A DNA stretch of 64,000 nt, taken from Nannochloropsis salina CCMP1776 (Eukaryota > Sar > Eustigmatophyceae > Eustigmatales > Monodopsidaceae). Below are positions 37,360-47,793 of this stretch, in pieces (the stretch's first letter is position 1; every line of letters begins with the position of its first letter). The position numbers were made by a program, and so were the translations under genes. The stretch is taken from contig SDOX01000006.1 of NCBI GenBank assembly GCA_004565275.1, positions 930,001 through 994,000 on the forward strand, in the 5' to 3' direction. The notes under the pieces are model-generated. The model worked only from the letters and a program-made list of their open reading frames with translations, ran no database searches and was not told the origin of the DNA.

Positions 37360-37560
37360 GGGGGGAAGGACAGGCACCTGGCCTTGTACAGGACAGAGGG
37401 GTGGCGGGGGCTGCTGGGGAGGGTGAGGGGGTGGGACAGAGGTGCCAGGGCGGTGAGAGGCCTCCAGGATGATCACTGTCGCCATCCTGGCCATGAAAGG
37501 AATCTTATGAACGAGACTGCGTGCAGCGATGCTTTATTTCATTTCCTTTGCGATGGCTGT

Positions 37561-38499
37561 CTACCTCTTCTTCCCCCGCAACCCGCCACCTCCCTTCTTT
37601 TCCCTTCCTTTCTTTCTTGTTGCAGCCGCGTCGCTGTCCTCACTCTCCTCACTATCATACCCATAGTCGCTCTCATCTTCGTCGTCTTCCGATTCGAGCT
37701 CAAAATCGCTGTCGTCCTCCTCCTCCTCGAACAACTCCGACTCCACCTCCAGCCTCCCCCCCTCGTCCTCCTCGGCCCCCTCCTCGTCCTCCTCAGCCGT
37801 CCCGGCCAGGTGCCGCAGGAACATCTCCTTCCCCGACGGTTTCACTGCGCCGCCATTCCCAGCTGCTTTGCCGGTCTTTCCTGCCACTCCCACCCCCCCC
37901 TTCGCCTCCGCACAGGCGGCCATTTCCGCCTCGAACGCCGTCCGCCACTTCAGAAAGGATTCGGGGGTTACAGGCGTTCCTTCCAGCCGCTTCTGCCGCA
38001 TGAGCGCGTCCTCTTCGCTCAACGATGCGCTACTTGCAACCTCTCCTGCCCTGGTGTCTGCGGCGCGTTTCTCGTCCTTTTCCTTCATGTGCATTCTCTT
38101 GAGCATCTCCGCATGCATGGAGCCGTCTGTGGCCCCCGCCACGTTGCGCTCTATCAGCCATTCTCGAATCATGTCCACCAGCAAGTAGACCATGGCCATC
38201 CCCTCATTTTCGGTAGCTTTCTGGTCCATCAGACGCTCCAATTCTTGACACTGGGAGGTGGAGAGGCCCTTCACTGCAGCCACGCTCACGTCCGCCTTGG
38301 TGTCCGGGTAGCCTGGGGGAATGCTGAAGGTGGCTTTCACAGCCACGTAGTTTTCCCCTTCCCCATTCACGAACGGGACCACTCGGACTCGATACTGCCT
38401 GGGAACAGATGCAGAGAGGACCTCAAGGTCGTCCATTAGGATGCACTCCAGCGACTCCGCCTCCAAGGCCTGCTCCTCCTCACACTGCGTGGGATCCAT
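37561..38499 (-). CDS. RWD-domain protein, RWDD1/Gir2-like
   Basis: A single-exon frame of 312 residues from the ATG at 38499. It begins MDPTQCEEEQALEAESLECI, an RWD-domain start, followed by FSIPPGYPDTKADVSVAAVKGL with the conserved YPxxxP-like turn and VYLLVDMIREWLIERN. The RWD spans about 1-125. A basic/Ala-rich middle contains SEEDALMRQKRLEGTPVTPESFLKWRTAF, the conserved DFRP-binding block of RWDD1/Gir2. The C-terminus is highly acidic, then basic (KKGREKKGGGG). The family binds DRG GTPases and Gcn1 on ribosomes and modulates translation and stress signalling. It is convergent with BASS (202 bp) and divergent from the glutaredoxin. Confidence 0.88.
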   Translation of the reverse strand: MDPTQCEEEQALEAESLECILMDDLEVLSASVPRQYRVRVVPFVNGEGENYVAVKATFSIPPGYPDTKADVSVAAVKGLSTSQCQELERLMDQKATENEGMAMVYLLVDMIREWLIERNVAGATDGSMHAEMLKRMHMKEKDEKRAADTRAGEVASSASLSEEDALMRQKRLEGTPVTPESFLKWRTAFEAEMAACAEAKGGVGVAGKTGKAAGNGGAVKPSGKEMFLRHLAGTAEEDEEGAEEDEGGRLEVESELFEEEEDDSDFELESEDDEDESDYGYDSEESEDSDAAATRKKGREKKGGGGLRGKKR

Positions 38500-38797
38500 C
38501 ACTCTCACGCCCTGCGACAGCCCACGCCTGCCCTACCTGGCTTCCCTGCGGCATGAGAGGTGGCATGAGGATACCGTGAGGCTTTAGCTTTGAATGTTGC
38601 CGCAAAAAGGACAGGGACGGGGCGCAAAGTGGCCAGAAAGCGAAGGGTGGGAGGGTATCGCCGTCACGGTGACCCCTCGTTCTCGCTGCTGGTACTGAGC
38701 ACGATCACAGAGATCAGCGAGAAGAGAGCCATGACAAAATGGGAAGCACGCACACTGGCCTCACAGAGTGCACACACACCTGATACAGCCCCTTCGA

Positions 38798-39970
38798 ATG
38801 CCGCGGTTGCTTCAGGTTGTGTTGATGCTGATGTTCTGCTCGGGCATTGCCGGCTTCTGTAAACCTCGCATGGTAAGTCCAAGGCAGTGTAGAGGTTGGG
38901 CGGTCACTGTAGACGCCAGTGGACGGAACAAATGCTGGCTGTGGCCCTTTCAAAAGTATGGCAGCGCCAGGGAATGTCATACATATGCGAAGACAGTATG
39001 TGCTTTCAAGCAACGTAAGGTGTGCCTGTGTAAAGACGTGCTGCATGACAACATGGAACGTATCCTTGACGTGACAACTGCTCGTCGCGACACATAATCT
39101 TGACGGCAAGTGAACAAGCTCGGCAGTGTGTAGCATAAGACGCGCATGCGGACGAGTGAGCAAACTTATTTTCAAAAATGTCGGACTGACGCAATCATCG
39201 CATTGTTCACGCAGGGAACGCCCGTTCGCCTTCCCTCACGTGCTGCTGCTCACCGAGGGCTTAAAATGATGTCAACGCAGGTAGACAAGCGGCCGAATTT
39301 GTACATCTACGACCACTGCCCTTTTTGTGTTCGCGCGCGCATCATCTTCGGCCTGAAACGAATTCCTCACCAGCTCATCTTCCTCGACAACGACGACGCG
39401 GACACGCCCACTGCCTTGGTCGGCAAGAAAATGGTGCCCATCTTGGAGATGATCGACGCCAAGGGCGAGCGCGTGGTCATGCCTGAGTCCATGGACATCG
39501 TGAAGCGGATAGACGAGGACCCTCGGTGGGGGCCACCCGTGCTCCGGCGTGGCAGTGACCGGGAAGACATCAAAGCCTTTTTCGCTTCCATAGCGGACCT
39601 CAGCCGACGCTGTACGCGGCCTCGCTTCGCCCTGTCCAGTGTCCTTCCCGAATTTCACACACCTGCGGCCCGGGCAGCTTTTGTCCGAAACCACCCCTTC
39701 AAGTCGCCCCCCTTCGACTACACGGAGAACCTGCAGAACAAGAGCCTGGTGGCTGACTTGAGCGCCCGCCTAAGAGAGCTGGACGCCATGCTCTTCTCGG
39801 ACGAGTGCGTGACTGAGGGCGGGTTCTCATATGACGACGTGGACCTCTTCGGGAAGGTCCGCGGGCTCACGATTGTGGCGGGTCTGGTCCTGCCACCGAG
39901 GCTCAAAGCTTACGTGGAGGCCTTTGGGGAGAAGACGGAGATCCCCTTGTACTACCAGATGGGGCTCTAG
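38798..39970 (+). CDS. Plastid-targeted glutaredoxin-2-type (GrxB/GST-fold) protein
   Basis: Exons 38798-38872 and 39215-39970 join at phase 0 (GTAAGT...CACGCAG) to 276 residues. The 25-codon first exon, MPRLLQVVLMLMFCSGIAGF then CKPRM, is a signal peptide with a Phe at the cleavage region. The second exon adds a basic transit stretch (TPVRLPSRAAAHRGLK) before the redox domain. YDHCPFCVRARIIFGLKRIP gives a CPFC active site (Cys60, Cys63), and VGKKMVPILE and MPESMDIVKRIDE follow. The C-terminal GST-like helical domain ends IPLYYQMGL. GrxB-type glutaredoxins reduce glutathionylated proteins. If exon 1 is not used, translation could start at 39146 or 39266 as a cytosolic form. Confidence 0.85.
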
Positions 39971-40162
39971 GGGAGGGGAAGCGATGGGCCTCCGCCGGGA
40001 TTGATTGAAAATCTGAAATGCAAAACAAGGAATGAGCCTTTAGAAAGAATAGCGAGTTGTGTAAGACTATTTGCCCGCGAGCGGCTTGCTAATATTGATC
40101 TTTGTGGCCCTCGCTCACTCAGTGCAGAATATCCGTTGCCCTCAGTACCCTCCATCCTCCCC

Positions 40163-41160
40163 TTAATCATCCTCATCCACCTCCATCCATCCGCTCTTGA
40201 ATGTCCCTGTCTTCTCCGTGTACGGCAAGGTCACGTAATGGACCCTTCCGAGCAGCACCCAGCCCGCGGGGACCTGCTCGAACCAACGCATGACCACGGA
40301 GCCATCCGGGGCGGCAAATGCATAGAATTTGTTTGTCTGGAAAAACCTGGTTGGAAGAAAGGGGAGGGGCGTGGGAGGGAGGATGCAGTCCAGGCGGGTG
40401 GCCGGTCTCTCCATTGCCTCATCGAATTACCCCCGAACTGCTGTGCACAAGCCTTTTCACTGCATAACCACATACCTGTCCCCTCGGTCTACAAGCACTA
40501 TCGCCTCGATGTCGTGTTCTCCCGCCAGGTCGATGCCCAGGGCGTCGTTGGTGGCAATTACCACAACAGGATCCACGCAGGCATGCACCAGAGTAGAGGC
40601 GGGAAAGGCCACAGTGCCCACTTGTGGGCCGTCCGGGTCAGAGAACTCATAGGCCCAGCGACCATAGGAGGGGGAAGGGGTGGAAGTGGGCGCCATCAAT
40701 TCGTCCGCGGTGATTCCGGGATAAACGCCCGCAATAGGAATGATTCGAGGCATGAGCTCGTCCCCCTTGAGTTGCTGGATGGAAAGAAAACGTGAACCAG
40801 TCCCATGCATCCCATCCTAGTGTCATATTGATGATAGTGGGATATTGATAACTTTCTCAGCTGTATTGTACTCGCTAAAAATGTGCAAATGGCCTCCGAA
40901 CACTGAGTATAAGGACTCTGGGCTGAACAAGTTTAGGTCGCCTTCGTTCGTACCTGCAATTGAGCTGAGGACAGCCCTCGCGTCCGTACAATCCTCACCC
41001 CCTTCTCTCTGACTTGCTCTCTTGCCACCGAGTGTAAGACATTGGTACTTGCATGTAGAAAGGCAGGTCGGACGAAGGCACACGCCTGATTGACGACGGC
41101 AAGGGCAACAGCAACTCCTCCCACCGCCGTTCGCCACCCACACGCTTTTCGATCGGCCAT
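40163..41160 (-). CDS. Plastid-targeted protein of unknown function
   Basis: Exons 41160-40954, 40774-40476 and 40346-40163 join in phase to 229 residues. The first exon, MADRKACGWRTAVGGVAVAL continuing to VNQACAFVRPAF, is a clear signal peptide with an ACAF-type plastid motif. The mature part contains PRIIPIAGVYPGITADELMA, AYEFSDPDGPQVGTVAFPAS, DPVVVIATNDALGIDL and NKFYAFAAPDGSVVMRWFEQ, ending VHYVTLPYTEKTGTFKSGW and acidic residues. I do not recognise the family. The pattern of short beta strands with DPDGP and APDGS turns suggests a small beta-rich fold. It may be a conserved photosynthetic-lineage protein. No metal or nucleotide motif is seen. It is convergent with the glutaredoxin (193 bp) and divergent from oligopeptidase B. 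Confidence 0.8.
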
Positions 41161-41613
41161 GAGGCACCACTGCAACGATGCCTTCCACAAATCTCCTGAA
41201 ACTGTGCCAATAAGAACAATAAGATATTATGGGGAGTGTTTGGGGAATGATGGGCGGTCATGAGGTGGAGCTAAGCGCAAAGTGAGGCGCGGTCGTCGTA
41301 TCTGCTTGCTGGAGGAGGGGTACGTCATCGCCAACTACTGAATTATTTACATCCAAAATACACAGATTTGCCTTCTATCTCATGCTGTATCATACCCACA
41401 GACCTCATTCCGGACCTTAATCATCTTAATTATCAGAATTTTCATTTTATGGGCAAAATGCATGTTTGCAACCATCCATCCAGGCAGCTTCTTCCCTGAG
41501 CCCGTCGTTTCCTTTACTGCAATTTACTTCTCTTCATACTGCACACAGCAACGAAATGTCCTCCACGAATAAATACCTATTTTTTGCTGCGCAAAGGAGT
41601 GAGTTTGCTGAAA
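41161..41613. promoter_or_regulatory. Divergent upstream region of the unknown plastid protein and oligopeptidase B
   Basis: About 450 bp between divergent starts, AT-rich toward the right. No coding frame supported; shared promoter inferred. Confidence 0.4.
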
Positions 41614-44352
41614 ATGTTTCCTCTGCGACAATGGTATAGGGCGCAATATCAAGCCCTTACATCATGGAATTCTTGCATGCGAGATCTAGTGCTAGTGAAA
41701 TCAAGGACCGCAGCAATCTCGTCAATTTCTAATTTGAGGTTTACCGCTCAGGGGCCGTCGCCACCGACTAATGTGCCACCGACACCGCGTCGAGATGCAG
41801 GCAGCGACCCATACGCATGGATGGAAAGTCCGAGGAGTCAAGAAATGCTCGTTTACTTGAATGGCGAAAACGAATATGCACACAAAGCTATGCAGTCGAC
41901 GCATCGGTTGCAGGACAGGTTATTCCGCGAGATGTATACCTTCTTTCAGTCCAATCGGGCGAAACATGTACAATTTCCTGAAAACGGAGGAGATGGATAC
42001 CTGTACTACTCCAGACGGTCCCAAGGGCACAACTTCCCCGTCTATTACCGACGTCGTCATGGCGCGCCAGATGCAGACGACAGGTTCGAGACCGTCCTGC
42101 TGGACCAAAATATTATGCCAGATTTCTTTCAACGCCAGCTTCTAGGGGACCTGAAAGTGGTTTCACTCCGAGGAGACGGAGGCTCGTGCCTGGTGGCCTT
42201 CACCCTGCTCTCTCCAGACGCCATGAATCGGGGGGGGAATCTGTATATCAGGGTGGTTGACACCGACACCAGAGTCCGACCCTCTGGCCCCCCCTTCTCC
42301 TTCTACTCATCGCCTTCGACCTCGTCCTGGTGGACTGCCAATGGGGAGGCGTGGACGGGTATCGGGGGCTTCGAGTGGGGCCCTCGGGAAGGAGGGGGAG
42401 ATCGAGCACGACGCACACTCTACTATACCAAAGTAGATTCTTACGGTCGACCGCACCAGGTGTGGGCAGTGCAATTAACCGAGGAGGGTGACAAGCTTCA
42501 CGGCGCACCACGTTTGCTGTACTCGTTGAGGAGGGAACAAGAGGCTGTCTTCTTATCTTTGGCGGCGACGAAGGATAAAATGTTTGTGACCGTTTCCGCT
42601 AACTCGAAGAGCTCCTCCGAGGTGTACTTACTGCCCGGCCCTGGCGGAAGAGAAAGTTGTGCTCTGCTGGAGCTGCGGCTGTTTCGGAAGAGACAATCGG
42701 GGGTCCAGTACTTTGTGGATCATGGCGGAGGCTTCTTCTTTGTTGTGACCAATGCGAGGGTGACGGGCGCAGGAAAAGGGAATGACGCAGCATCCCGAAT
42801 GGAGCCTGGTGAATACCGTCTTATGCTCTGCCCCACGGCCGACACGAGCCAATGGACGCCCTGCTCTTTCGCTGAGACGACTGAAGCTTGTGGCGATGTC
42901 GTTATGGGCCGCGGCGGTAGTCAAGACAAGGGGGGCAGCATCGAGGACATGGATCTTTTCCACGACCACTGCGTCCTGTACGGGCGCGTCGGGGGTGTAC
43001 CGGCCCTTTACGCCCTTGACCGTCTCCACACGACCCCGTCCTCGTTACCCTCCCCCCCGTTCTCCGCCTTCCACCGCCTCGCTCTCCCTTACGAGGTTGA
43101 GACCGGCCGGCTTGAGCCGGGCCTCAATCAAGACTACCGCGCGCACGCCCTGCGTTTCTCCCTCTCGTCGCCCATAATTCCAGACGTGACGTATGAATAC
43201 GACCTGAAGACACGATACCTGCGGGAGTACCATCGAGAGATTCTACCCAGTCGCCCCCCCCTCCGTGTACAGGGCAGCACCGGGTCGGGGGCGCAGGAGG
43301 GGCAGGAGGCGTATGAATGCCAGCGACAATGGGTCAAGAACGATGACGACCACATGCTCATACCCTTAACAGTCGCCAAACGTCGCGGCCTGAAGGGACC
43401 CTTGCCCACTTTGCTTCTGGCCTACGGTGCCTATGGAGTCTCGCTCGACTTGAGCTTCCGCCCTGAGGTCATTGCTTTGCTGGATCGCGGGTGGGCCGTG
43501 GCCTACGCGCACGTGCGTGGAGGTGGCGAGCTCGGGCGGTGGTGGCACACGCAAGGCAAGGGGCGGCGGAAAATGAACTCTGTGACGGACTATCTGTGGT
43601 GCGCCGAATGGCTCGTGCGAAGCGAAAGGTCGCGTCCCGGCTGGCTGGTTGGCCACGGGTCCAGTGCCGGCGCCTTGGTCGTGGCCGGTGCCGTACATCG
43701 ACAACCCTCGTTGTTCGGGGCGATGGTCCTGAAGGTGCCCTTCCTCGACCTAGCACGCACGATGATGGACCCCGCGCTGCCTTTGACAGTCCATGAGTAC
43801 GAGGAGTGGACGGACGGGACAGACCCTAGGAGAGAGCCGGCGCTCCAGGCGATGCTGCAGGCGTTGTCCCCGTACGATAGCCTGGGGTTGCTCTCACCGC
43901 CCTATGCAAATTGGCGGCCAGAGAGTTCCCGCGGAGTCGCCGACAGCCCTGGTCCTGAGAAAGACCCATGCGATTTGCGGTCGTTCGAGTGTAACAGCCT
44001 GCCGCCCACGCTCCTGCTCGCCTCCTTGGCCGATGCCCGCGTGAATTACTGGGAGGCTGCGAAGTATGCTGCCAAAGCCCGGCATGTGTGCGGGATGGAG
44101 ACAGAGGTGCTCCTGCGCATGGAGGGTGACCGAGCCCACGAGGGGCCGATAGCCCAGACGGAAATGCTGCAGGAAGCCGCTTTCGAGGCTGCTTTCATGA
44201 TCACAAGAGTGGGCCTGACGGATGAAAGGGAAGATGTGATACAAAGGGGGACGGCTCGAAGCGAGAGACGAAAAGGAACTGTGTGGAGAAGAAGGGCGGG
44301 ATATGAGGTTTCTCGGCATATGGGTCCTGTTCCACCGCTAGTGTTTTGGTGA
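41614..44352 (+). CDS. Prolyl oligopeptidase-family serine peptidase, oligopeptidase B-like
   Basis: An uninterrupted frame of 912 residues from the ATG at 41614. After a presequence-like N-terminus (residues 1-45, Arg/Ser-rich) comes DPYAWMESPRSQEMLVYLNG, the start of the propeller domain. The alpha/beta-hydrolase domain has LLLAYGAYGVSLDLSFRPEV, AYAHVRGGGELGRWWHTQGK, the nucleophile elbow GHGSSAGAL (Ser684), then Asp807 in LADARVNYWEAAKYA and His842 in RAHEGP. These are the S9A triad and the RVxYWE block of oligopeptidase B, which cleaves short peptides after basic residues. It is longer than usual (about 700-750) because of insertions in the propeller and a 50-residue Arg-rich tail. It is probably mitochondrial or plastid, by inference. 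Only 112 bp separate its stop from that of the next gene. Confidence 0.92.
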   Translation: MFPLRQWYRAQYQALTSWNSCMRDLVLVKSRTAAISSISNLRFTAQGPSPPTNVPPTPRRDAGSDPYAWMESPRSQEMLVYLNGENEYAHKAMQSTHRLQDRLFREMYTFFQSNRAKHVQFPENGGDGYLYYSRRSQGHNFPVYYRRRHGAPDADDRFETVLLDQNIMPDFFQRQLLGDLKVVSLRGDGGSCLVAFTLLSPDAMNRGGNLYIRVVDTDTRVRPSGPPFSFYSSPSTSSWWTANGEAWTGIGGFEWGPREGGGDRARRTLYYTKVDSYGRPHQVWAVQLTEEGDKLHGAPRLLYSLRREQEAVFLSLAATKDKMFVTVSANSKSSSEVYLLPGPGGRESCALLELRLFRKRQSGVQYFVDHGGGFFFVVTNARVTGAGKGNDAASRMEPGEYRLMLCPTADTSQWTPCSFAETTEACGDVVMGRGGSQDKGGSIEDMDLFHDHCVLYGRVGGVPALYALDRLHTTPSSLPSPPFSAFHRLALPYEVETGRLEPGLNQDYRAHALRFSLSSPIIPDVTYEYDLKTRYLREYHREILPSRPPLRVQGSTGSGAQEGQEAYECQRQWVKNDDDHMLIPLTVAKRRGLKGPLPTLLLAYGAYGVSLDLSFRPEVIALLDRGWAVAYAHVRGGGELGRWWHTQGKGRRKMNSVTDYLWCAEWLVRSERSRPGWLVGHGSSAGALVVAGAVHRQPSLFGAMVLKVPFLDLARTMMDPALPLTVHEYEEWTDGTDPRREPALQAMLQALSPYDSLGLLSPPYANWRPESSRGVADSPGPEKDPCDLRSFECNSLPPTLLLASLADARVNYWEAAKYAAKARHVCGMETEVLLRMEGDRAHEGPIAQTEMLQEAAFEAAFMITRVGLTDEREDVIQRGTARSERRKGTVWRRRAGYEVSRHMGPVPPLVFW

Positions 44353-44463
44353 CCGATGACTCTTTGACATTGTGCAGCCTTGTTTTTACACGAAAGAACT
44401 TGTGCACGAGAATTTTGTTATCTTCGCATCCATATCGCGCCAAAAAAGGACCTGCAAACAGTA

Positions 44464-45642
44464 CTAGAACGAGGCTGGGGCCACGAAGCAAAGGCGCTCG
44501 CCTGACTCGGGGTGGTCAAAGAATAGTACTTCTGCATGCAAATGGAGGCGGGCGTCGACATGTCTGCGTGTTGCGCCTTCGGGAGAGACGATGGACGCTT
44601 TATTTTTCTCCTCGATTTCATAAACACTGCCAATATTTTCTTGAAGAGGCTTCAGGAATGGCAGCATTTCGGACGGCTTCAGTCTGTCTTGCAGTGAGTA
44701 TATGCTGTCGCCAACTATAGGGTGACCTAGAGCCGCCATGTGGACCCGCAGTTGGTGGGTCCTCCCTGTCAGCGGCGTTAGCTCCACCCTACATACCTCC
44801 TTATCTCCCATTCTCTGTGTGCCTAGCACGCGAAAGAGGGTCCGGCAATCCTTTCCATCCTTTGCGTCTATCATCTGCTTGGGACGTGTCTCTCTATCCG
44901 GGCGGATGGGCAAAAATATCTCTCCCTGGTCCTGTGGCCATTGCAAATTACCGTCGACTAAAGCGATATATCTTTTGGTAACTTTCTTCTCTCGAAATTG
45001 TGTGCTAAGGCTTCTTGCAGCTTCAAGAGTGCGGGCTAGGACACAGACTCCTGAAGTTTCGCAATCCAAGCGATGTACTGTCTTGATCACTTGAAAGACA
45101 TGGAGCAAGCGCGTCTGAACAGAATCAGCGCGTTGGCCCTCCCTTGCCTCAAAAGCCCGATTTAAGCATTCGTACAGCACTACTAAATCTTCACGCTCCG
45201 CCTTCAAGGTACGAAGGCCCCAGTCTAGAAATGTTTGCCGTTTACGAGGTACTGAGGATTTGTGTGCCATCAGGCTGGCGAAATATTGCGCAAGATGGGA
45301 GTCCGCAGGCATGTTCATGGATTGTTCCAGAGAAATACGATCCTGTGTAAGCATATCCATCCAGAGTTCCTGGTGCGTACGTTTACGTTTCTTGCTCATA
45401 AATTGCTCAGTGCTTGATGTTATATCGTTCGTGTCTTGAGCAGCGCCTCGAGTTGATGAGCTTCCTGATCCATTGGAGTTTACGGCTTCTTCTTTCACCA
45501 AAGAATTCCCGGGAATTGTGTTGAGACCGAATGGCTTGTTCACGATTATAATGCTATGATCCACGTAAAGTATTTGCAATTCTGTCTTGGCTGAAAGGGC
45601 CAAGAGGTAGTCATCCGAAGGTGGGTTTTCTGGACGCTCCAT
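44464..45642 (-). CDS. RluA-family RNA pseudouridine synthase (no S4 domain)
   Basis: A single-exon frame of 392 residues from the ATG at 45642. LQILYVDHSIIIVNKPFGLN opens the catalytic domain. A long insert (about 48-185: Ser-rich, then basic KKRKRTHQELW, then helical) separates it from KTVHRLDCETSGVCVLARTL, with the catalytic Asp near 190. QFREKKVTKRYIALVDG, RVELTPLTGRTHQLRVHMAA and HPIVGDSIY complete the RluA core. The C-terminus HLHAEVLFFDHPESGERLCF is typical. No targeting peptide was evident, so cytosol or nucleus is likely. It is the second RluA gene in the window but is not a close copy of the one at 28455-29696. Confidence 0.92.
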   Translation of the reverse strand: MERPENPPSDDYLLALSAKTELQILYVDHSIIIVNKPFGLNTIPGNSLVKEEAVNSNGSGSSSTRGAAQDTNDITSSTEQFMSKKRKRTHQELWMDMLTQDRISLEQSMNMPADSHLAQYFASLMAHKSSVPRKRQTFLDWGLRTLKAEREDLVVLYECLNRAFEAREGQRADSVQTRLLHVFQVIKTVHRLDCETSGVCVLARTLEAARSLSTQFREKKVTKRYIALVDGNLQWPQDQGEIFLPIRPDRETRPKQMIDAKDGKDCRTLFRVLGTQRMGDKEVCRVELTPLTGRTHQLRVHMAALGHPIVGDSIYSLQDRLKPSEMLPFLKPLQENIGSVYEIEEKNKASIVSPEGATRRHVDARLHLHAEVLFFDHPESGERLCFVAPASF

Positions 45643-46153
45643 GATAGCTTAGCGGGCTCAATCCTCCGATTTCTCGTTAATACGAGCGAATGTCATTTAA
45701 AATCATGTCCATAGAGAATCTAGGAGTGTATGTGTGTGTGCGCGCTGTAACGCATGAGGCTGGCTTCATGTTTTGTCAAGGCCGGATCATTGGTCCAAAA
45801 CTTGCGCGAAAGGCGGGATTTCAAAACCCTAACGGTCAACCAGCCGTTGAGGTGTGCTGTGTTCTCTATGAAGTGCACCACGCTGCTCCTTATATTTGTC
45901 AGCTCGCTAAGAATATTCTTTATTTCTAGGCTACATGCGAGCCATCAATAACGGATGGACTTATTCCGCGACTTGTATGTCAACCTGTGCGTGTGGGACA
46001 AGCGAATAACTTTGTTGTCATCGATACGCCTCTCTTCCACCCTGGGAGCCCCTTTCTCTACTAGGACGCGATCCCAGCTAGTCTGCGACACATTCAACGC
46101 ACTCTGCCACACCATTTCCCTTCTTCCAATTTTTAATACAGTCCAAAAATAGA
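45643..46153. promoter_or_regulatory. Divergent RluA/unknown-gene upstream region
   Basis: About 510 bp between divergent starts. Small plus-strand frames here lack domains and have poor starts. Promoter role inferred. Confidence 0.4.
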
Positions 46154-47575
46154 ATGCCGTACGTACGCTCGAATTGGGAGGGACTCACAAAATTTAATGG
46201 TGGCCATAAATTTGAAGTGGGCCATGTCCACTCCTTCAATGAGGTCAAACTTGCCCGCCCCTTGCAAGCGGGACCAAAAGGCTGTTTTCTTCACGGTACG
46301 TCGACAATTGTCAGAGTTTAGGCCCTTTGGTTAAAAATTATAGAAATGATTCCACGTAAAAATAGGGGTACGGGCCTCCATGCATGCATGTGCACGTCCT
46401 TCGGCTCCATTTGGGAAGTCAAGCGGACTGCCCTTATGGCAAAGATGACACCTTAGTACTTCTCCATAGTATTTGGAATCCATTGTCAGTCCTCTCAAGG
46501 TTGCATCGTTACTCTCGAGTGATTGCAGCAGTGAGGTGTTTTTGTGTGTGAAAACTTATCCAGAACTGACACTTGTTCACCACACGCACATTGTCCAACG
46601 CACTTTCTGACGAACTACCACCCTTCAACAGTGACGATGGAAAAGGATGCCCGCGTTTCGTACATGGAGATGGTAACCTCGGCTAAGGAGGTAGAGATGT
46701 ATGTCCTTAAGGGTGGCTACGGCGCCTCGGGAGAGTACTCGAAGGTTGGCGGCCAAAGAGGCCGCCCCGCAGTGGACCACCCCTATAAGTACCATTACAA
46801 ATTCACTTCCTCAGACCTTCCAGATATACCTGTGGCATTAGTGCAGCTTCGCCTTACCCCGCATGAGGAAGGTGCGAGAGAGGTGTACCTTTTTCGACTG
46901 TCGGTACTAGTGGGAGAGGCCAACTCGCGGCATCGTTCCAACATTTCCAGAGGCATCGGCAGCCTGCAAGATGCATTGACAGTCAGTGGAAACGGCAAGT
47001 ATCTAAGTGGATACAGCTCTACGAGTACGAGCATGGTGCCGATGAGCACCGGCAGGAGGAATTCTAGCTCACAGGGGCCACAGCAAGGGCAATACGGTAG
47101 CAGCGGCGTGGTAGCAACGCGGAACAACGAAAATCAGGTCGTGACGGCTGGCAGTGGGGCAGAGGGAGCAGTCGTGGCTGATGCTCTGAACGACGTAATG
47201 GGAAAGATGTTGACGGTAGTGAGTAGGAAAACAAAAGGGTACGTAGGGTCGACATACAAAAAAACAGAAGACAAGATATCAGCTCGGATGAAGTCCATAG
47301 AGGCGAGAATTTCTGGCTTCGAGGAAGTAGTGGGTCAAAACTTGGAGCGAAGACTGCTAGATTTGGAGCACGTGATGGCCACATTGAACGAGAGGATCTC
47401 GCCCAAAGTTTCTCCCCTTGCGCCGGAAGGGAAAAAGCAAGGGCAGTCCCTGGTGGCCCCGGGAAAGCGAGATTCGGACAGGTCCGACTCGCTCAATCGC
47501 GAGGGAGGAGTCGAAGAGAGCAAAGACGGATATGTACCGCAAATGAGCCGCAACCAGCAGCTTTGTGAACCTTAA
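46154..47575 (+). CDS. Protein of unknown function with C-terminal coiled coil
   Basis: Exons 46154-46295 and 46632-47575 join in phase (CAC G|GTACGT ... CAACAG|TG) to 361 residues. I do not recognise a family. The first part (about 1-145) looks folded: MPYVRSNWEGLTKFNGGHKF, VGHVHSFNEVKLARPLQAGP, then an alternating strand pattern HYKFTSSDLPDIPVALVQLR and EVYLFRLSVLVGE. It is followed by a Ser/Gly/Gln-rich linker and a helical region (TYKKTEDKISARMKSIEARI to LEHVMATLNERI) likely to form a coiled coil. The tail is polar. The 336-nt intron contains a false in-frame ATG, and the second exon alone would start at 46637 (MEKDARV). Weak evidence for exon 1 is the exact phase match. Confidence 0.7.
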
Positions 47576-47793
47576 ACTGTGTAATTACGATAAATAGATC
47601 AGATTTGTCGAGCGCGCCGTTATGGGGTGGAAGGGCACAAAGCGCGAAGCACATGCTTTCCGCGCCCCACATTGGCAATAGAAGTAAATCCGTTGACGCT
47701 TGCTATGATATCCGTACAATTCCCAGCTGTCAGATTCATGGGTTTATCTTTTTTGGGATTAAATACTTTGGCCTGTCTTTGTCTCCACTTATA

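Noticed and set aside
28455-45642. Two RluA-family genes as a recent duplication
   Set aside because: One has an S4 domain, a plastid leader and HRLDAPVGG; the other lacks these and has HRLDCETSG with a long insert. They are different subfamilies, not recent copies.
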